NCBI RefSeq assembly: GCF_004027225.2
Contig: NC_044291.2
Span: 11,764,707-11,828,706, forward strand
DNA from: Strigops habroptila
Taxonomy: Eukaryota; Chordata; Aves; Psittaciformes; Psittacidae
Length of the DNA: 64,000 nucleotides
Reading direction: 5' to 3'
The translations under genes were made by a program, and so were the position numbers. The notes beneath the pieces were generated by a model that saw only the letters and a program-made list of their open reading frames with translations, searched no databases and was not told the DNA's origin. Of this stretch, positions 1 through 11,459 are shown piece after piece (within the stretch, counting starts at the first letter, position 1; each line of letters starts with the position of its first letter).

Positions 1-200
1 TACCCTCCTGCCACCCACCCCATCATCCCCAGCACCCCATATTCCAGAGCTGGCAGTGGCTGGTGGGTGCCAGAGGATCAGCTGAGCCCTCCTGTCCCAA
101 GCTGACCCTCCCCCCACAGGCAGCCCCTGCTCCTGGCAGCTCCTGGGTATGGGTTGTCCCCTCGGGTTGTCCTCTCTCAGCTTCTCTCTGCCCCTGCCAG
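1..200 (+). other. POU5F3: End of POU5F3 intron 1
   Basis: No coding exon is recognised here. The stretch ends in a pyrimidine-rich tract and the AG at 199-200, just before the first recognisable POU-domain codons. The position matches the intron before exon 2 of class V POU genes, so the N-terminal exon 1 lies left of the window. Confidence 0.7.
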
Positions 201-1933
201 GATGCGCCAACCTCGGAGGAGCTGGAGCAGTTCGCCAAGGACCTCAAGCACAAGCGCATCATGCTGGGCTTCACCCAGGCTGATGTGGGGCTGGCTCTGG
301 GCACCCTCTACGGTGAGGGCTCACTGGGGGGAAGGGGGAGGCCTTGGAGCAGGGGAAACACCTGAGCACCTTAACAACCTGCGAAGGAGGTGGCAAGCAC
401 CAGCCCTGAGGCTCCTGTTAAGTACTTGCTTAAGCCGGAAGGGTTTGAGAACAAGGAGCTGGTTTTAAATGGCTGCAGCTGCTTCTGTAAGTGTTTCAGT
501 GGTTTGACTCTGTGCTGAAGCATCAGGGAGAATGCCTTGCCTTGTCCTCAATCCCGAGTGACAGGGGATGCCGGAGGGGGACTCTGGGGGGTGCTGGTGG
601 GGGGCTGGAGCAGTGTGTGATGTCCTGCCTGCCCGCGTAGGGAAGATGTTCAGCCAGACCACCATCTGCCGCTTCGAAGCGCTCCAGCTCAGCTTCAAGA
701 ACATGTGCAAGCTGAAGCCGCTCCTGCAGCGTTGGCTCAACGAGGCAGAGAACACGGACAACATGCAAGAGGTTTGGGGCTGGGGCAGGCTGGAGCCGGG
801 GCACTGCACACCCATGAGCCCTCAAGCTGCAGCTTCTCCCTTTCTTTAACATGAGCTTTTGGGGAGGGGAGAGGAAAGGAGCGTCAGGTACTTTGTGCCA
901 TGGCAGCATCTCACTGCCATGGCTTCAGCTCAGCTGTGGGAGGAACCACTGGGTATCGCCACTGCTGCCAGCCTGGGGAGACCCCAAATCACCCCCCAGA
1001 AGCCCTGTGGTCACATCTTGGAGCAGGCAAGTCCTGCTGGAATCAAATATAGGCTGCAGACGCAGCTTGCTGCTCCCTGGGGCGATGAAGAAAGATGTGT
1101 CCATGTGCACCCCCTCTACACCAGCTGCAGTGCCTGGGACACTGGGAATGGCCCCAGTCACAGTGGGGTGATTCTCAGTGGACAGTTACAGGGGCAAGGC
1201 CTGTCCCCATCCTGCCCAGACCACACGTGTCCAGAGCCTGGTGGGGACATCACCAGCCCTGTGACCCAAGTGTGTGGCCCCTCTCTCATTTTCAGATGTG
1301 CAATGCGGAGCAAGTGTTGGCCCAAGCCCGGAAGAGGAAGCGCAGGACCAGCATTGAGACCAACGTGAAGGGAACGCTGGAGAGCTTCTTCCGCAAGTGT
1401 GTGAAGCCCAGTCCCCAGGAGATCTCCCAGATCGCTGAGGACCTCAACCTGGATAAAGATGTAGGTGGGGGGGTTTGGAGTGCGGGTGTCCAAATGGCCA
1501 TGGTTCCTGAGCACTTGCATCCAGCCGGTTCAATACTGGAAGCTGTGGGAGAGTGGCCAGCCTCAGCCTGCCCCAGGAGGAGCTGTGGCAGGGTTGGGGC
1601 TCTGCTGTGGAGATGCCACCCGCAAAAGGGTGTCCTTGTCACCTTCTCCCCCTTCCCTCTGCCCCATCTCCCCTCTCACAGGTGGTCCGGGTCTGGTTCT
1701 GCAACCGGCGTCAGAAAGGCAAACGGCTGCTGCTGCCCTTCGGCAACGAGGCAGAGGGGGTGATGTATGACATGAACCAGCCCCTGGTGCCCCCCGGCCT
1801 GCCCATCCCGGTGACGTCCCAGGGCTACAGCCTGGCGCCCTCCCCTCCTGTCTACATGCCGCCCTTCCACAAATCCGAGATGTTCCCCCCAGCGCTGCAG
1901 CCCGGGCTCTCCATGAGCAACAGCAGCCACTGA
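201..1933 (+). CDS. POU5F3: POU domain class 5 transcription factor 3 (exons 2-5, 5' partial)
   Basis: Nuclear transcription factor of the Oct4/PouV class; it binds octamer DNA and maintains pluripotent and germ cells. Coding exons are 201-312, 641-771, 1296-1460 and 1682-1933; all introns are GT-AG and phases agree. Exons 2-3 give the POU-specific domain ([20 protein letters not shown], then [16 protein letters not shown]). Exon 4 gives the basic RKRKRRTS start of the homeodomain, and exon 5 gives recognition helix [15 protein letters not shown] followed by a proline-rich C-terminus ending MSNSSH. Exon lengths (112, 131, 165 bp) resemble Oct4 exons 2-4. The neighbour FUT7 fits the POU5F3 locus rather than POU5F1. 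The N-terminal exon is outside the window. The assignment to POU5F3 and not POU5F1 rests on synteny and bird context. Confidence 0.95.
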
Positions 1934-2270
1934 GCCAGGGCTGCGCAGGCTCCATGGGGCAGCTTTGCCCCAAGCAGGCTCAGGCACGGCCCTGCTCCCG
2001 CTCCGGGGTGCTCACTGGGGTGTGTGGGGCAGGGGAAGGGCTGGGAGCATGGGGATGTTGCGTGCTCCCTGTGATTGCTCCCAGCCCTTCCCAGTTAGGA
2101 GAGTTTACTGGTTCAAGCAGCATCTGACCTCTCCTGGAGGGCAGCTGCCCCACTGCACCCTACTGAAGCCATGTGTGCCCGGGGTGCTGAGTGGAGCCAT
2201 TTGTGCCCAGCCCAGCCAAACTGCTCCTGTGAGACCCAGAAAAAAGTGGGATTTAGATGATTTTGGGGAT

Positions 2271-2332
2271 TGGGGGGGGGGAGGGGGGAGAGGGTGTTGT
2301 GTGTTTTTTTTTTTTTTTTTTTTTTAATTTTT
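2271..2332. repeat. G-run plus poly-T low-complexity tract
   Basis: A run of about ten G and a G-rich purine stretch are followed by two uninterrupted T runs of roughly 22 and 9 bases. It lies within the POU5F3 3' UTR. Length errors from sequencing are likely in such runs. Confidence 0.85.
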
Positions 2333-2709
2333 TTTTCGATTGTAGTTCTTAAAAAGCAAAACTCTCTGTAGTGATTCCTAGTTTCCCAGCTTGACTCCTC
2401 CCTGTCACATAGAGTGGGGCTGGGGCGCTGTGCCCAGGGGCTTTGACACTCTCACCCGGTGGCACCACAGAGCTTCACCCATCCATGGGTGGGCTCCTGG
2501 GGTTTGTTTTAGGGGTGCCCAACGTCACGCCGGGTCCCCTGTGCCCTCTCCAGTGTGGTCCCTCTGCCCCAGCCCGGCTGCCCCAAGGATCATCTTTCCC
2601 AGGGGGCTGACACTGTCCTGTCCGTGCTGCGAGCACCCCTGTGCCTTTGAGCCTGCTGTAGTTGATGACGATCTTTATTTTTTCTTAATCGTATTCCCTC
2701 TGACAATGA

Positions 2710-2715
2710 AATAAA
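2710..2715 (+). promoter_or_regulatory. POU5F3: POU5F3 polyadenylation signal AATAAA
   Basis: This is a canonical hexamer about 780 bp after the stop codon, with a GT/T-rich stretch just downstream (ggttctttgtgg). Confidence 0.8.
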
Positions 2716-2735
2716 TATTGGTTCTTTGTGGCCTG

Positions 2736-5140
2736 AGAGCAAGTTAACCGTTTCCTTGCCTCACTTTATCCCTGCTCCTGCACACTGCCGGCAGCCCAGC
2801 CTGGTTTGGCTCTGGGGTAGCACAGTGGGGCTGGACCAGAGCACCCAAATAAGGTGGAGGAGTCCCTGTCACACCAGCAACACGCAGCTCTTGCCTGCCT
2901 GCAGGCCAGCCCACTACTAGGACAGGGGCAGCTTGTTGGGGTCTGTGCCCCTGCCCCAGTCACCCTCCACCCGTTTTGAGCTGCTGTTTTTCCATAGCTG
3001 GTTTTGGGAAGGGTGGGAATGCAGCAGTATCCCGATTGTAGACTCCTCCTGCAGACACTGGACCCCACAGGAATGTGGTGCGAGCTGCAGCACTCCGTGC
3101 CCCGGGGTGGGCAGACAGGTACAGGAAGACTGGGCTGCCCTTGCCATGGGGCTGCCAGTGTGACACTGGTGGACAAGGGATGCTCCTGTGCGTGATCCGG
3201 CCCTGGTGGCTGTGCCAAGTGGTGCCAGCCCAGGCAGGTCCCTGTGGGCATCAGGGGCTGAGCTGTTTGAGATTGGGGGTATCAGACCAGCCAGGAGAAT
3301 CAAATATCTGGGAGATGACACCTTGCTTTGCATTGCTGTGGCCTCTGCAGTCTGGTTTGGCACCAGACTGTGCTCCTGTAAGGAAACTGGCTTTAGAGCA
3401 GGCTGCCCAGGGAATCTCCATCCCTGGAAGTGTTCACAAACCATGTAGGCAAGGCCCTTGGTGTCATGGGTTAGTGGTGGCCTTGGCAGTGCTGGGGAAC
3501 AGTTGGACTTTATGGTACCAAAGGTCTTTTCCAACCTGGTTGATTCTATGATTCTATGGAACTTCTGAAAATCCCATTCCTGGGTTCAGCTACCAGTAAA
3601 TGGCGCATTTGCTCTGGGTTTGCCCCAAACCTCGCTGCCATGGGCCAGGCAGGAGTGGGGTTGCTGCAGGCAGCACCATGGGGACCCTGCGAAGGGCTGA
3701 GGTGCACACACCAGGCTGTGTGCCAGCCCTGTGGTGGGAGCCCCTTGGCTCGCCCTGTGTCCCCACTGGCTCCCCAGTGCCAGGGTGCCCAGGGTTACAC
3801 AGGGCAGGGGCACAGGCCACTGCTGCCCTTTGGTGCTGGTGCTCTGTGGGGTGCTGGAGGCTGGCGCTGCAGCAGGGTCAGTAGCAGGATGCCTGGGAAG
3901 GATGTCACCTCCCTGAGGTTTGCTTCTCCACATCACCATCTGATTTTCTCCTCTAGCATAAGGCTGGCCAGACAGAAGCCCTGCTCCCCACCATGGGACC
4001 CCCAAATCCCACTGCCCAGCGTCCTGCCCCTGGGCACTCTGAACCCTTCCTGCTGCATTTTCGACTTGCCCAGAAGACAAAATCAAGCTGAAATTTGAAG
4101 CCACAGAAACTGGAAGAGCACAGCATGGCCACTGAACTGCAACCCAGTGAGGCCAGGCTGGGGACACAGGGATGTGCCAGCCATGGGCAGGTACAGCATC
4201 TGCTGAGGGGATGCTGCTGCACCCTGGGCATGGGGAGCAGATCCTGGTGGCACCCAGCACCTTGAGGGGTGGCAGCAGTGACAGTGGCAGCCCTATGGTT
4301 GGGTGACATAGGGCTGCAGTGAGGGAAAGGGGGGGGAACCTGTGAAAAAGGAGTTAAACGTTTGTATCAAGGGGGTTGATGGCACCAAGCCAAGGGGCAC
4401 AGAGCAAGGTATGGATGGAGCTGTCGTGTCCCACTGGCTGGTCCTGTCGCCCAGCCCCAGCACTGCCACTCATCCCAGATGGAGGTGTCCCCTCGGGATG
4501 CCTGGGCATTGCCTGTGCTCAGGGTGTAAGGTGTGTGCATGGGGCAGGGTGCCCACAATGTATGCACAGGGTCCAGCAATGCACCATGCTGGTAGCATGG
4601 TGCCTGGTGTGTGCAGTGCAGGGTGAGCAGGACCTTCCAGGGCACATGGATCAGGCTGCTGGTGCCACAGGGCGTCCAGGGGCCTGGCTTTGCTCTGGGC
4701 TTGCTGCGAGGCTCCAGCCTCCACCGTGCCCCTGGCTTCCTGTCGCAGCAGGGCGGGCGAGTGAGAAACCGCAGCATCCCTCTGACTGTACTGAGCGGGC
4801 TGAGATTGCACCCAAGAGCATCCGGTGTCCTCCTGGTCCTCACCAGCACAGTGACACCCACAGCTTGGCAGCGGGGGTTGTGGGGGGAAATGGATGCTGG
4901 GGTGGGCCAGGAAGTGGGGGAGCAGAGGCTGTGCTCTCTATCCTCAGCCACAGGGTGCTGGGTTCCCCCTGGCTGCCCTGAACTCAGCTCCTCCAGCCCA
5001 ACCAGGAATGTCACCACAGGGCCTCTGCCACTGCAGCTTCACTGGGGAGGGCACGGAGCAATGGCAGGGGAAGGCTGGGGATTTCCACACCCCCCTAGCC
5101 CCTTTCCCTGCCCCACAGCACAGACAGAGCCTTTGCAGCA
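2736..5140. other. Intergenic region between POU5F3 and FUT7
   Basis: Apart from one CR1 fragment (3395-3559) I see no exon with splice support and no known protein match on either strand. Open frames here are short and lack family resemblance. Confidence 0.6.
3395..3559 (+). mobile_element. CR1 LINE fragment (3' end)
   Basis: This is the 3' terminal part of a chicken-repeat-1 non-LTR retrotransposon. The diagnostic segment runs from gagcaggctgcccaggg to the terminal repeat attctatgattctatgg. It is 5'-truncated, as most CR1 copies are. It shares its subfamily-like sequence (ttagtggtggcc, ttttccaacctggttgatt) with the copy at 46480-46892. Confidence 0.92.
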
Positions 5141-5146
5141 CTGTCA

Positions 5147-5152
5147 TTTATT
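5147..5152 (-). promoter_or_regulatory. FUT7: FUT7 polyadenylation signal AATAAA
   Basis: The plus strand reads tttatt, which is AATAAA on the minus strand, 260 bp beyond the FUT7 stop codon. It is the nearest canonical hexamer downstream of the gene. Confidence 0.7.
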
Positions 5153-5411
5153 TCCAAAGCACCATTTCATCCTGCTTGCACCCTGGCAAGGTGGGTCAGT
5201 GTCGGGTCAGGTGGGGTGGTAGTTCCATTTTGCAGGAAATCAAGTCACAAGTAGTTGCTCAAGGTCCCAGTGTGGCAACAGCCGGGCTGGGAGGAGAGGT
5301 GGAGACTCCCATGTCCACCTCTGCCCCATGTCCTGGTCTAGGACTGTGCCCCGTGTATCCTGTGTACCCCACCCCTGCATCCTCTGCCCCGATGATTCCA
5401 GCACACCAGCT

Positions 5412-6455
5412 CTAGGTGTTGAACCAGCTCTCGAGGTTGGGATAGGTGCGGCCGCGGGGCAGGCTGGGGTAGGTGCTGCAGATGGTGCAGATCCGCTCCC
5501 TCCAGTCGGTGTAGAGCTTCACACTGTACCGCCTCTGCCAGGTGAAGAACTGCCGGTAGCGGCTGGAGTTCATGGTCTTCAGGAAGGTGGCCAGCTCTGC
5601 CAGGGAGCCGAAGTCATCCACGTGGATGAAGGAGTCTGCAGGGATGAACTGCTCGTAGTTGGCCCGGGGAGGCCCCAGCACCACGGGCACGGTGCCAGCC
5701 ATCAGAGCGTTCCTCCAGAGCTTCTCAGTGATGTAGTCTTGGTGGATGGAGTTCTCAAAGGCAAGGTAGAACTTGGACTTGGATATTGTTGGCAAGAGGC
5801 AGTCCTTGCAAAGTGGCTTTTTGTTTGCTTTGCCGTATATGTTCACGTGGAGGTACCTGGAGAGGTTCTTGTAGACTTCAGCTCTTTTCTGAGTCTTGTG
5901 GTAGTTGCTGATAACCCAAGACACCAAATTGGTCTTTGCAGGGATGTTCACAGTGGCCGACTGGTTGGGCACAAGTTTGCCGTAGGGGACGAAGATGTCC
6001 GAGTCCCGTCTGTAGGTCATCACCCAGTTGAAGGTCTGGTTCCATCCCGCTAGAGATTTAGTGTTGGAGGGGGACTCCAGGGACACCCATACCCAGCTCT
6101 GCCAGAGTGGCCTGTCCTTGGGCAGGCTGTCCCTGCCGGGCTGGAGCCTGGTGTGGGGGAATACCACGACATCTGCCCGGTGCAGGAGCTGGCGCTCCAT
6201 GGTGACCCAGCAGCCTGTAATGCCATACAGCTCACGGCAGATGTCCCCACTGACATTGGGGACCTGCTTCGAGGGCCATTCCCAAACCAGGACCAGCAGC
6301 GGCTCAGTGTGCTGAGAGGCCTCTCTGGAGACCTGGGGAGAGTTGAGGAAGCACCTCAGGTTCCAGAGGGTGGTTGCGAGCACCCCGGTGATGGCCACCA
6401 CCTTCACACCAGGCCGGCCCCATGGCAGCTGGGGCAGTAGCGATGCCCGGGGCAT
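5412..6455 (-). CDS. FUT7: Alpha-(1,3)-fucosyltransferase 7
   Basis: Golgi type II membrane enzyme of family GT10. It adds alpha-1,3 fucose to sialylated lactosamine, making sialyl-Lewis x selectin ligands on leukocytes. The single uninterrupted frame encodes 347 residues (human about 342). It has a short cytosolic tail, one hydrophobic anchor near residues 18-36, then the catalytic domain. The GT10 donor-binding motif is FYLAFENSIHQDYITEK at about 229-245. Also close to human FUT7 are YRRDSDIFVPYGKL (148-161), NALMAGTVPVVLGPPRA (249-265) and the C-terminus ending ESWF. Likely N-glycosylation sequons are at N67, N139, N164, N197 and N296. On the minus strand, a pyrimidine tract and AG at 6496-6497 suggest the coding exon begins at 6495 with about 40 nt of 5' UTR and a non-coding exon further right. 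Synteny with POU5F3 and ABCA2 supports FUT7 over other FUTs. Confidence 0.96.
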   Translation of the reverse strand: MPRASLLPQLPWGRPGVKVVAITGVLATTLWNLRCFLNSPQVSREASQHTEPLLVLVWEWPSKQVPNVSGDICRELYGITGCWVTMERQLLHRADVVVFPHTRLQPGRDSLPKDRPLWQSWVWVSLESPSNTKSLAGWNQTFNWVMTYRRDSDIFVPYGKLVPNQSATVNIPAKTNLVSWVISNYHKTQKRAEVYKNLSRYLHVNIYGKANKKPLCKDCLLPTISKSKFYLAFENSIHQDYITEKLWRNALMAGTVPVVLGPPRANYEQFIPADSFIHVDDFGSLAELATFLKTMNSSRYRQFFTWQRRYSVKLYTDWRERICTICSTYPSLPRGRTYPNLESWFNT

Positions 6456-6761
6456 GCTGCCAGGCTGGCTGTCACCTCCAGTGATAAGCTGACACCTGGG
6501 AGAGAGGAAAAGACACCAAGGCCTGTCAGCTCGGCTTGTGAGGGGTGGTGGGGAGGTGCTGGGGCCGGAGAAAGGGCTTGTCCATTAACCTGGGCTCCAG
6601 CATCACCCCTGACCCTTCCGCTACCTCCCATGCACCTGGTGTCGTCCCGCGGTGGCTTTTATGTCACCCTCCCACAGTCCCCAGTATCTCCATTTCCAGG
6701 GCAAGCAGGGATGTGCTGCCAAGGGGAGTTCTGCATTCAGCTTTGGGACAACACCACAAGA

Positions 6762-7241
6762 GGGACGTGGAGCTGTTGGAGCGAGGCCAGAGGAGGCCAC
6801 GGAGCTGCTGCGAGGGCTGGAGCAGCTCTGCTCTGGAGCCAGGCTGAGAGAGCTGGGCTGGGGCAGCCTGGAGAAGAGAAGGCTCCTTAAGAGGAGACCT
6901 TAGAGCAGCTCCAGTGCCTAAAGGGGCTCCAGGAAACCTGGAGAGGGGCTTTGGATGAGGGCCTGTAGGGCCAAGGACAAGGGGAATGGCTTTAACCTGC
7001 CAGAGGGGAGATTGACATGAGCTCTGAGGCAGAAGTTCTTCCCTGTGAGGGTGCTGAGGCGCTGGCACAGGGTGCCCAGAGAAGCTGTGGCTGCCCCATC
7101 CCTGGCAGTGTTCAAGGCCAGGTTGGACACAGGGGCTTGGAGCAACCTGCTCTAGCGGAAGGTGTCCCTGCCCGTGGCAGGGGGTTGGAACTGGGGGAGC
7201 TTTAAGGTCCCTTCTATCCTAAAGCAGGCTGTGATTCTGTG
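6762..7241 (+). mobile_element. CR1 LINE fragment, about 480 bp
   Basis: This is a 5'-truncated CR1 copy covering the end of the reverse-transcriptase-side sequence and the 3' region. It runs from ggagctgttggagcgaggcc through ggcagcctggagaagagaag and ggttggacacaggggcttgg to the terminal gtgattctgtga. Open frames across it are remnants or chance and should not be called genes. It is closely similar to the copy at 61569-61758. Confidence 0.93.
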
Positions 7242-10200
7242 AAGGGGAGGTACAGGGCTGATGGGCAGCAGCCAGCTGTGTCCCCCCCACCTGGCACCAC
7301 TCCCCATCACACACACCATGGATTCAGCCCTTGGTACTTGCTCTGTGCCCCAGTTTTCCCACTGACAAAGAGCCACGGTCCCAACTCCACCCTTCCCGCT
7401 TGCCCAGGTCATGTCTGGAATGCTACCAGTGCCTGGGAGTTTGCACATGCCAAAGGGCAACGGGGGGGGACAGCCCAGATTCTGCCTGAATGACCCCACG
7501 GCAAGGCCCAAGCTGGGAATGGGGTTTACTTGGAATCACTCAGAAGTCTGAACCCCCAACTGGGGTGTCCTGAGAAGTGCCACCTCACTCCAGCACCGTC
7601 CTGCAGTGATGGCAGGGCTGCCCCCAGGTTGGGGTGCTCTCCTCAGGTTTGGGATGTTCTCCCGAGCCACCAAGGGCACAGGGAGCCCCAACAGCCTGGG
7701 AGCTTGTGGCCTCAGCCCTGCAGGCAGCACAGGGAGGGCAGGGAGGGCCAGGAGCCATTCGGGGCTGCCACTGCAGGGGCTCCGCCCGCAGGCACATGGG
7801 GACTCTGGCCACGCGATGCTGCCCCGCCACGGTGCCCCTCTGCCTGCCTTGGGCCTGGTGCTGCTGAGCTTTAACCAGCAATGCTGGTGGGAGCAGAGAG
7901 CAGTGGGGGGGCAACAAGTGGGATGTTTGGCTGGGCTTGGGACCAGCCGCTGGCCCAAGTGCGCCCAGGAATGCCAGTCCCGCACATGGGGCTCAGCACA
8001 CACATGCAGTCTCCAGCGTTTGGCACCAAGGGCGGTTTCCTTTCCCAGGTAACCTCTGGAAACACATGGGCTTCCAAGCCTTGCTGCTGGCCAGGGCTGT
8101 GCCTGTGCCTCCAGGATTTTGGAGCCTCCTGGGAAGCGGTGCCCAGCTCTCCCACCCCAGCTACTGCAGCTTTGTGAAAAACCTCTTCCCTGCCTTTGCC
8201 CCCTCTGCTAAAACACACAAGCTAAGTTTAGGCTCCAGAAAAACCTGGCATCCCAAGCAATGAGGGCTGAGAAAGCTTTGCCTGCTCCCTGCACTGCCGA
8301 TCAGTGGTCCCTCTGCCTATCAGTCCCTGGCCTCATTTGCAGATGCTCCGGAGGGGACACCCTGCCCAGCAGTGCTGGGGTTGCCCTGTTCCTCAGCCCC
8401 TCTTCCCTCCATGGGCATTGGTGCTGAGCTCAGACTTACCGGTCCAGGCCGCGGTGCTATGCGAGGTGCCTGTGCGCGTGTGCCCCAGCACTGCTGCTGC
8501 TGGGCTGGGGCACTCGAGGGCTTCCTCTTTTCTGTGGTTTTGCCTCGTCCTGGCCCCACAGTGGGTCCTTCCTGACATGCTGCAGCTGGCACAGCCCCCT
8601 CTCTGTGCTTCCCCTGCGCTGCACGGGCACCGGCTGACCCATGGCTGGGTGCTGCCCCAGAGGTGGATGGGTGCCCCATAGCCGGGTGCATACCCCATGC
8701 CTGAGTGAGTACCCTGTGACTGGGTGGGTGTCCCACAGCTGATGGGTGTCCCACAGCTGATGGGTGCCCCACAGCTGATGGGTGCCCTCTGGCTGCGTGC
8801 CCCTGGTGCATGCAGCTCCCTCTGCAGTCAGCCAGCAGTAGCTGAACAGCGAGATACTTATTCGTCTTGCACTGGCACCAGGCGCTTCTTCAGTGTTTGC
8901 TGCCACCCGTTGCAGAGCTGGTGGGATGGAGCCGCAGCCTGGCACTGCCACTGGCACCACCTGTGCCCACGGCAGGGCCATGGCAGGAGCCCGCACCATG
9001 CCCTGGTGCACGTGTGGGGTTGGAAGCCCTGCCTGTTCTGGGGTGGGTGCAGGACCCTGCCCTGAGCCTCGCCAAGGTGCCACCTGATCGAAACCAGGAT
9101 ACTAGCCTGGTGCTGGCTCCTACTGACTCATCTTGAAACGGGCAGGTACAGCAGCTCCTCGGTGCTGCCAAGCCCCGGCCACCTGCCCCGGCCTGGGTGT
9201 TTGCTGCCAAAACGGGAAGTGGGCATGTGTGAGCCTCACAGAAAGATGCCACCCGTGCCCCAGCTATCTCCCTGCCCCTGTCCCTGTCCCACTCTGGCCA
9301 TGCACTTGGTTGTCTTCTGTGCTGGCATTGCTGTCTGGGCACCAAATCTTCTGGAAAGCCCTGGCAGGGCAAAAGAGATGGGGAAACTGAGGCAGGAGAG
9401 GGGGCCCTGGCATGCAACTCTGTCCCTGGAGCTGGCAAGCCAGAGCTGGCAGCGGTGCCCAAACCACACCCTGGGGGTCCTTGAGCTGCTCGAGCACCCC
9501 TGGGGTCTGCATCCTCCTGACCCCTTGCTCCTGTCACTGTCCCAGATCCTGGGAAGGCCACAGGCGAGGGGCCAGGCAGTGGCTGGGCACAGCGCAGTGC
9601 CACTGTGCCAGGGTGTAGCCTGGCTCTGTGGTTTCAGTGCCACCCTGGGAGCCCTCAAAGGCCAACTGCAGCTCTGAGGCTGGGTGTTTTTTCCTCCCCA
9701 GCCATGCCCCCTGTTTCCTGTTGTCTTTTCTCACCCTCTTTCTGCATTTCTTCCCCAGCGTGATTGAGAGCCCAGATACTGGGTGCTGCACAGCCTGTGG
9801 GACACCATTCCCAGCCTGGCCTGCCCCAACCCCACTGGCTGCAGGCAGCATTCCCTGCCAGAACCATCCCTGCTGCTGTCCCCTCCACCCCTGCACAGCC
9901 CCAGGGACCAGGGTCGCACGGGACCATTCCCCTTCACAGAGGACAGCACTGGGGACATGCCCCGGGGGACACAGAATGGGTGGCAGAGCAGGAGGGAGCT
10001 TTGACCTGGCGCATGTAGCCATCACTGCTGGATGCTGCCCCAGGACACCTTGGCACAAGAGACGATGTCCTGGGGGGTCCTTGCAGGCAGTGGGTGCAGA
10101 CACCTGGACCCCTGCGGCACAGGGACGTGGCAGTGTGGTACCAGAGGCTGGGGCTGCCCAAGTGCTCTGAGCCAGGCTGGGAGCCAGGGCCAGCTCTGCC

Positions 10201-11459
10201 AGAAGCCCCCAGCACTGAAGGCCAGGCCATAGGACCATTAGGTAATGTGAGCATTGTGCAGGTAGGTGCTGCCATCTGCAGATGACCTCACACAGATAGA
10301 GGAGCTTGGCCGCAAGGAGGTCCCCTGAGAGATGCTCAGAGTCCTAGGTCCGTAGAGGAAATGGGCCACCAGTTCCCCAGGACTTCATGGTCCCAGGTCC
10401 ATAGAGGAGATGAGTGACTGGGTCCTTGGGGCTGTGCTGCCCCATGACACACAGTTGGGTCTGTCTCTTGCTGGCCCCTTGTAGGGTTTCGTGGTCATGT
10501 CAAGCAGAAGAGGAGCTGTGAAGCTCATCAAGACCAGCCAGGGGCAGAAGGAGGGAGCTGGGCAGGAGACCCAGGTCAGTGCTTTGAGTCCACATCGCCC
10601 ATAGCCCCATGCATGACCTTCTCCTCTGTTCCTCTCTGAGCGGGGGACACACTCTGCTGCAGGTCAGGGCTTTTTGAGGTGTTCCTAGTGTGGGCTGGGG
10701 ACAACCTACATGCAATCCCTTGGGAGCAGCCAAGGGTGGACACATCCCTCCTTCCCCAGGGACCAAGTAACAGCCACTGCTGGAGCGGGGTGCATGGCTG
10801 GGCAGCCTGCTGGCTGGCCCCCCCTGGCCCAGCTCACCTCGACACCGGATCTCCCCAGCATTTCAAAGCTGGAGAAACACCAGGAAAACTTGGGGTCATG
10901 GCAGAGCAGCAGCCCTGGGTTGCAGGGCAGGTGGGAATGCGCTGAGCCAGCCCTGGCCACCCCCAGCCCAGCTCCTCTCGGACTGGGCAGCTCTGGTGCC
11001 TGCACCCTGCCCACACACCCGTAGCACTCCCACAGCAGGGCACGGGGCCGGGCAGTGGTGTGCCTCTGACCACCCGCACCCCGGATCACCCTCACCCCAG
11101 GCACCCCTCAGCCTCCCTCACCCCAGGGCAAAGCTTCACCCGGAAGTTCTCTGAATAACGACACTTTGTGGCAGGACAAGGGGAGCTTCTGTCAGCACCC
11201 AGGCGGCTGCTGCTGAGCCCACCCCAAACCAGGTGGGCTGAGTTTGGGGTGGGCTCAGCTCACCCCAAACCACCTGAGCCCACCCCCAGTCACCCCCAGC
11301 AGCACCACAGGCTGGGGCAGCCAAAGGAGTCACCACAGCTCCAGCTGCTCTTGGTGCCGAGAGCAGCATGGAGATGGAGAGGGGTAAGGAGAGCTGGGGG
11401 GAGAAAAGGGGTTGGAGGAGAGAGGTGAGAAATGGAGAGAACCAGAGGAATGGAGAAAG
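7242..11459. other. Intergenic region between FUT7 and ABCA2 (left part)
   Basis: No gene is recognised on either strand. The upstream non-coding exon(s) of FUT7 may lie here but cannot be fixed by eye. Many overlapping frames of 60-230 codons are present, as expected in GC-rich DNA, and none resembles a known family. Confidence 0.5.
8637..8790. repeat. Short degenerate tandem repeat, 18-bp unit
   Basis: Three near-perfect 18-bp units built on cccacagctgatgggtgt lie at about 8731-8787. More diverged copies (ctgggtgctgccccag, gccgggtgcataccccatg) lead into them. It lies in intergenic DNA and has no coding role that I can see. Confidence 0.75.

Larger units (their letters stand above)
1934..2735 (+). 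other. POU5F3: POU5F3 3' UTR
   Basis: Non-coding sequence after the TGA. It contains a G-rich run followed by a long T tract (about 2271-2332) and ends shortly after an AATAAA at 2710-2715. The exact cleavage site is inferred. Confidence 0.75.

Noticed and set aside
465-909. Minus-strand frames of 116-128 codons over POU5F3
   Set aside because: They are antisense shadows of POU5F3 exon 3 and introns.
201-1933. POU5F1 (Oct4) as the identity of the POU gene
   Set aside because: The FUT7 neighbour and the bird context indicate the POU5F3 locus. POU5F1 has a different neighbourhood.
6652-7205. Short open frames over the CR1 at 6762-7241
   Set aside because: They lie within a 5'-truncated LINE copy and do not form a recognisable reverse transcriptase domain.
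8637-8790. Possible CRISPR-like or regularly spaced repeat
   Set aside because: The units are contiguous and degenerate with no unique spacers, in a vertebrate genome; it is an ordinary short tandem repeat.
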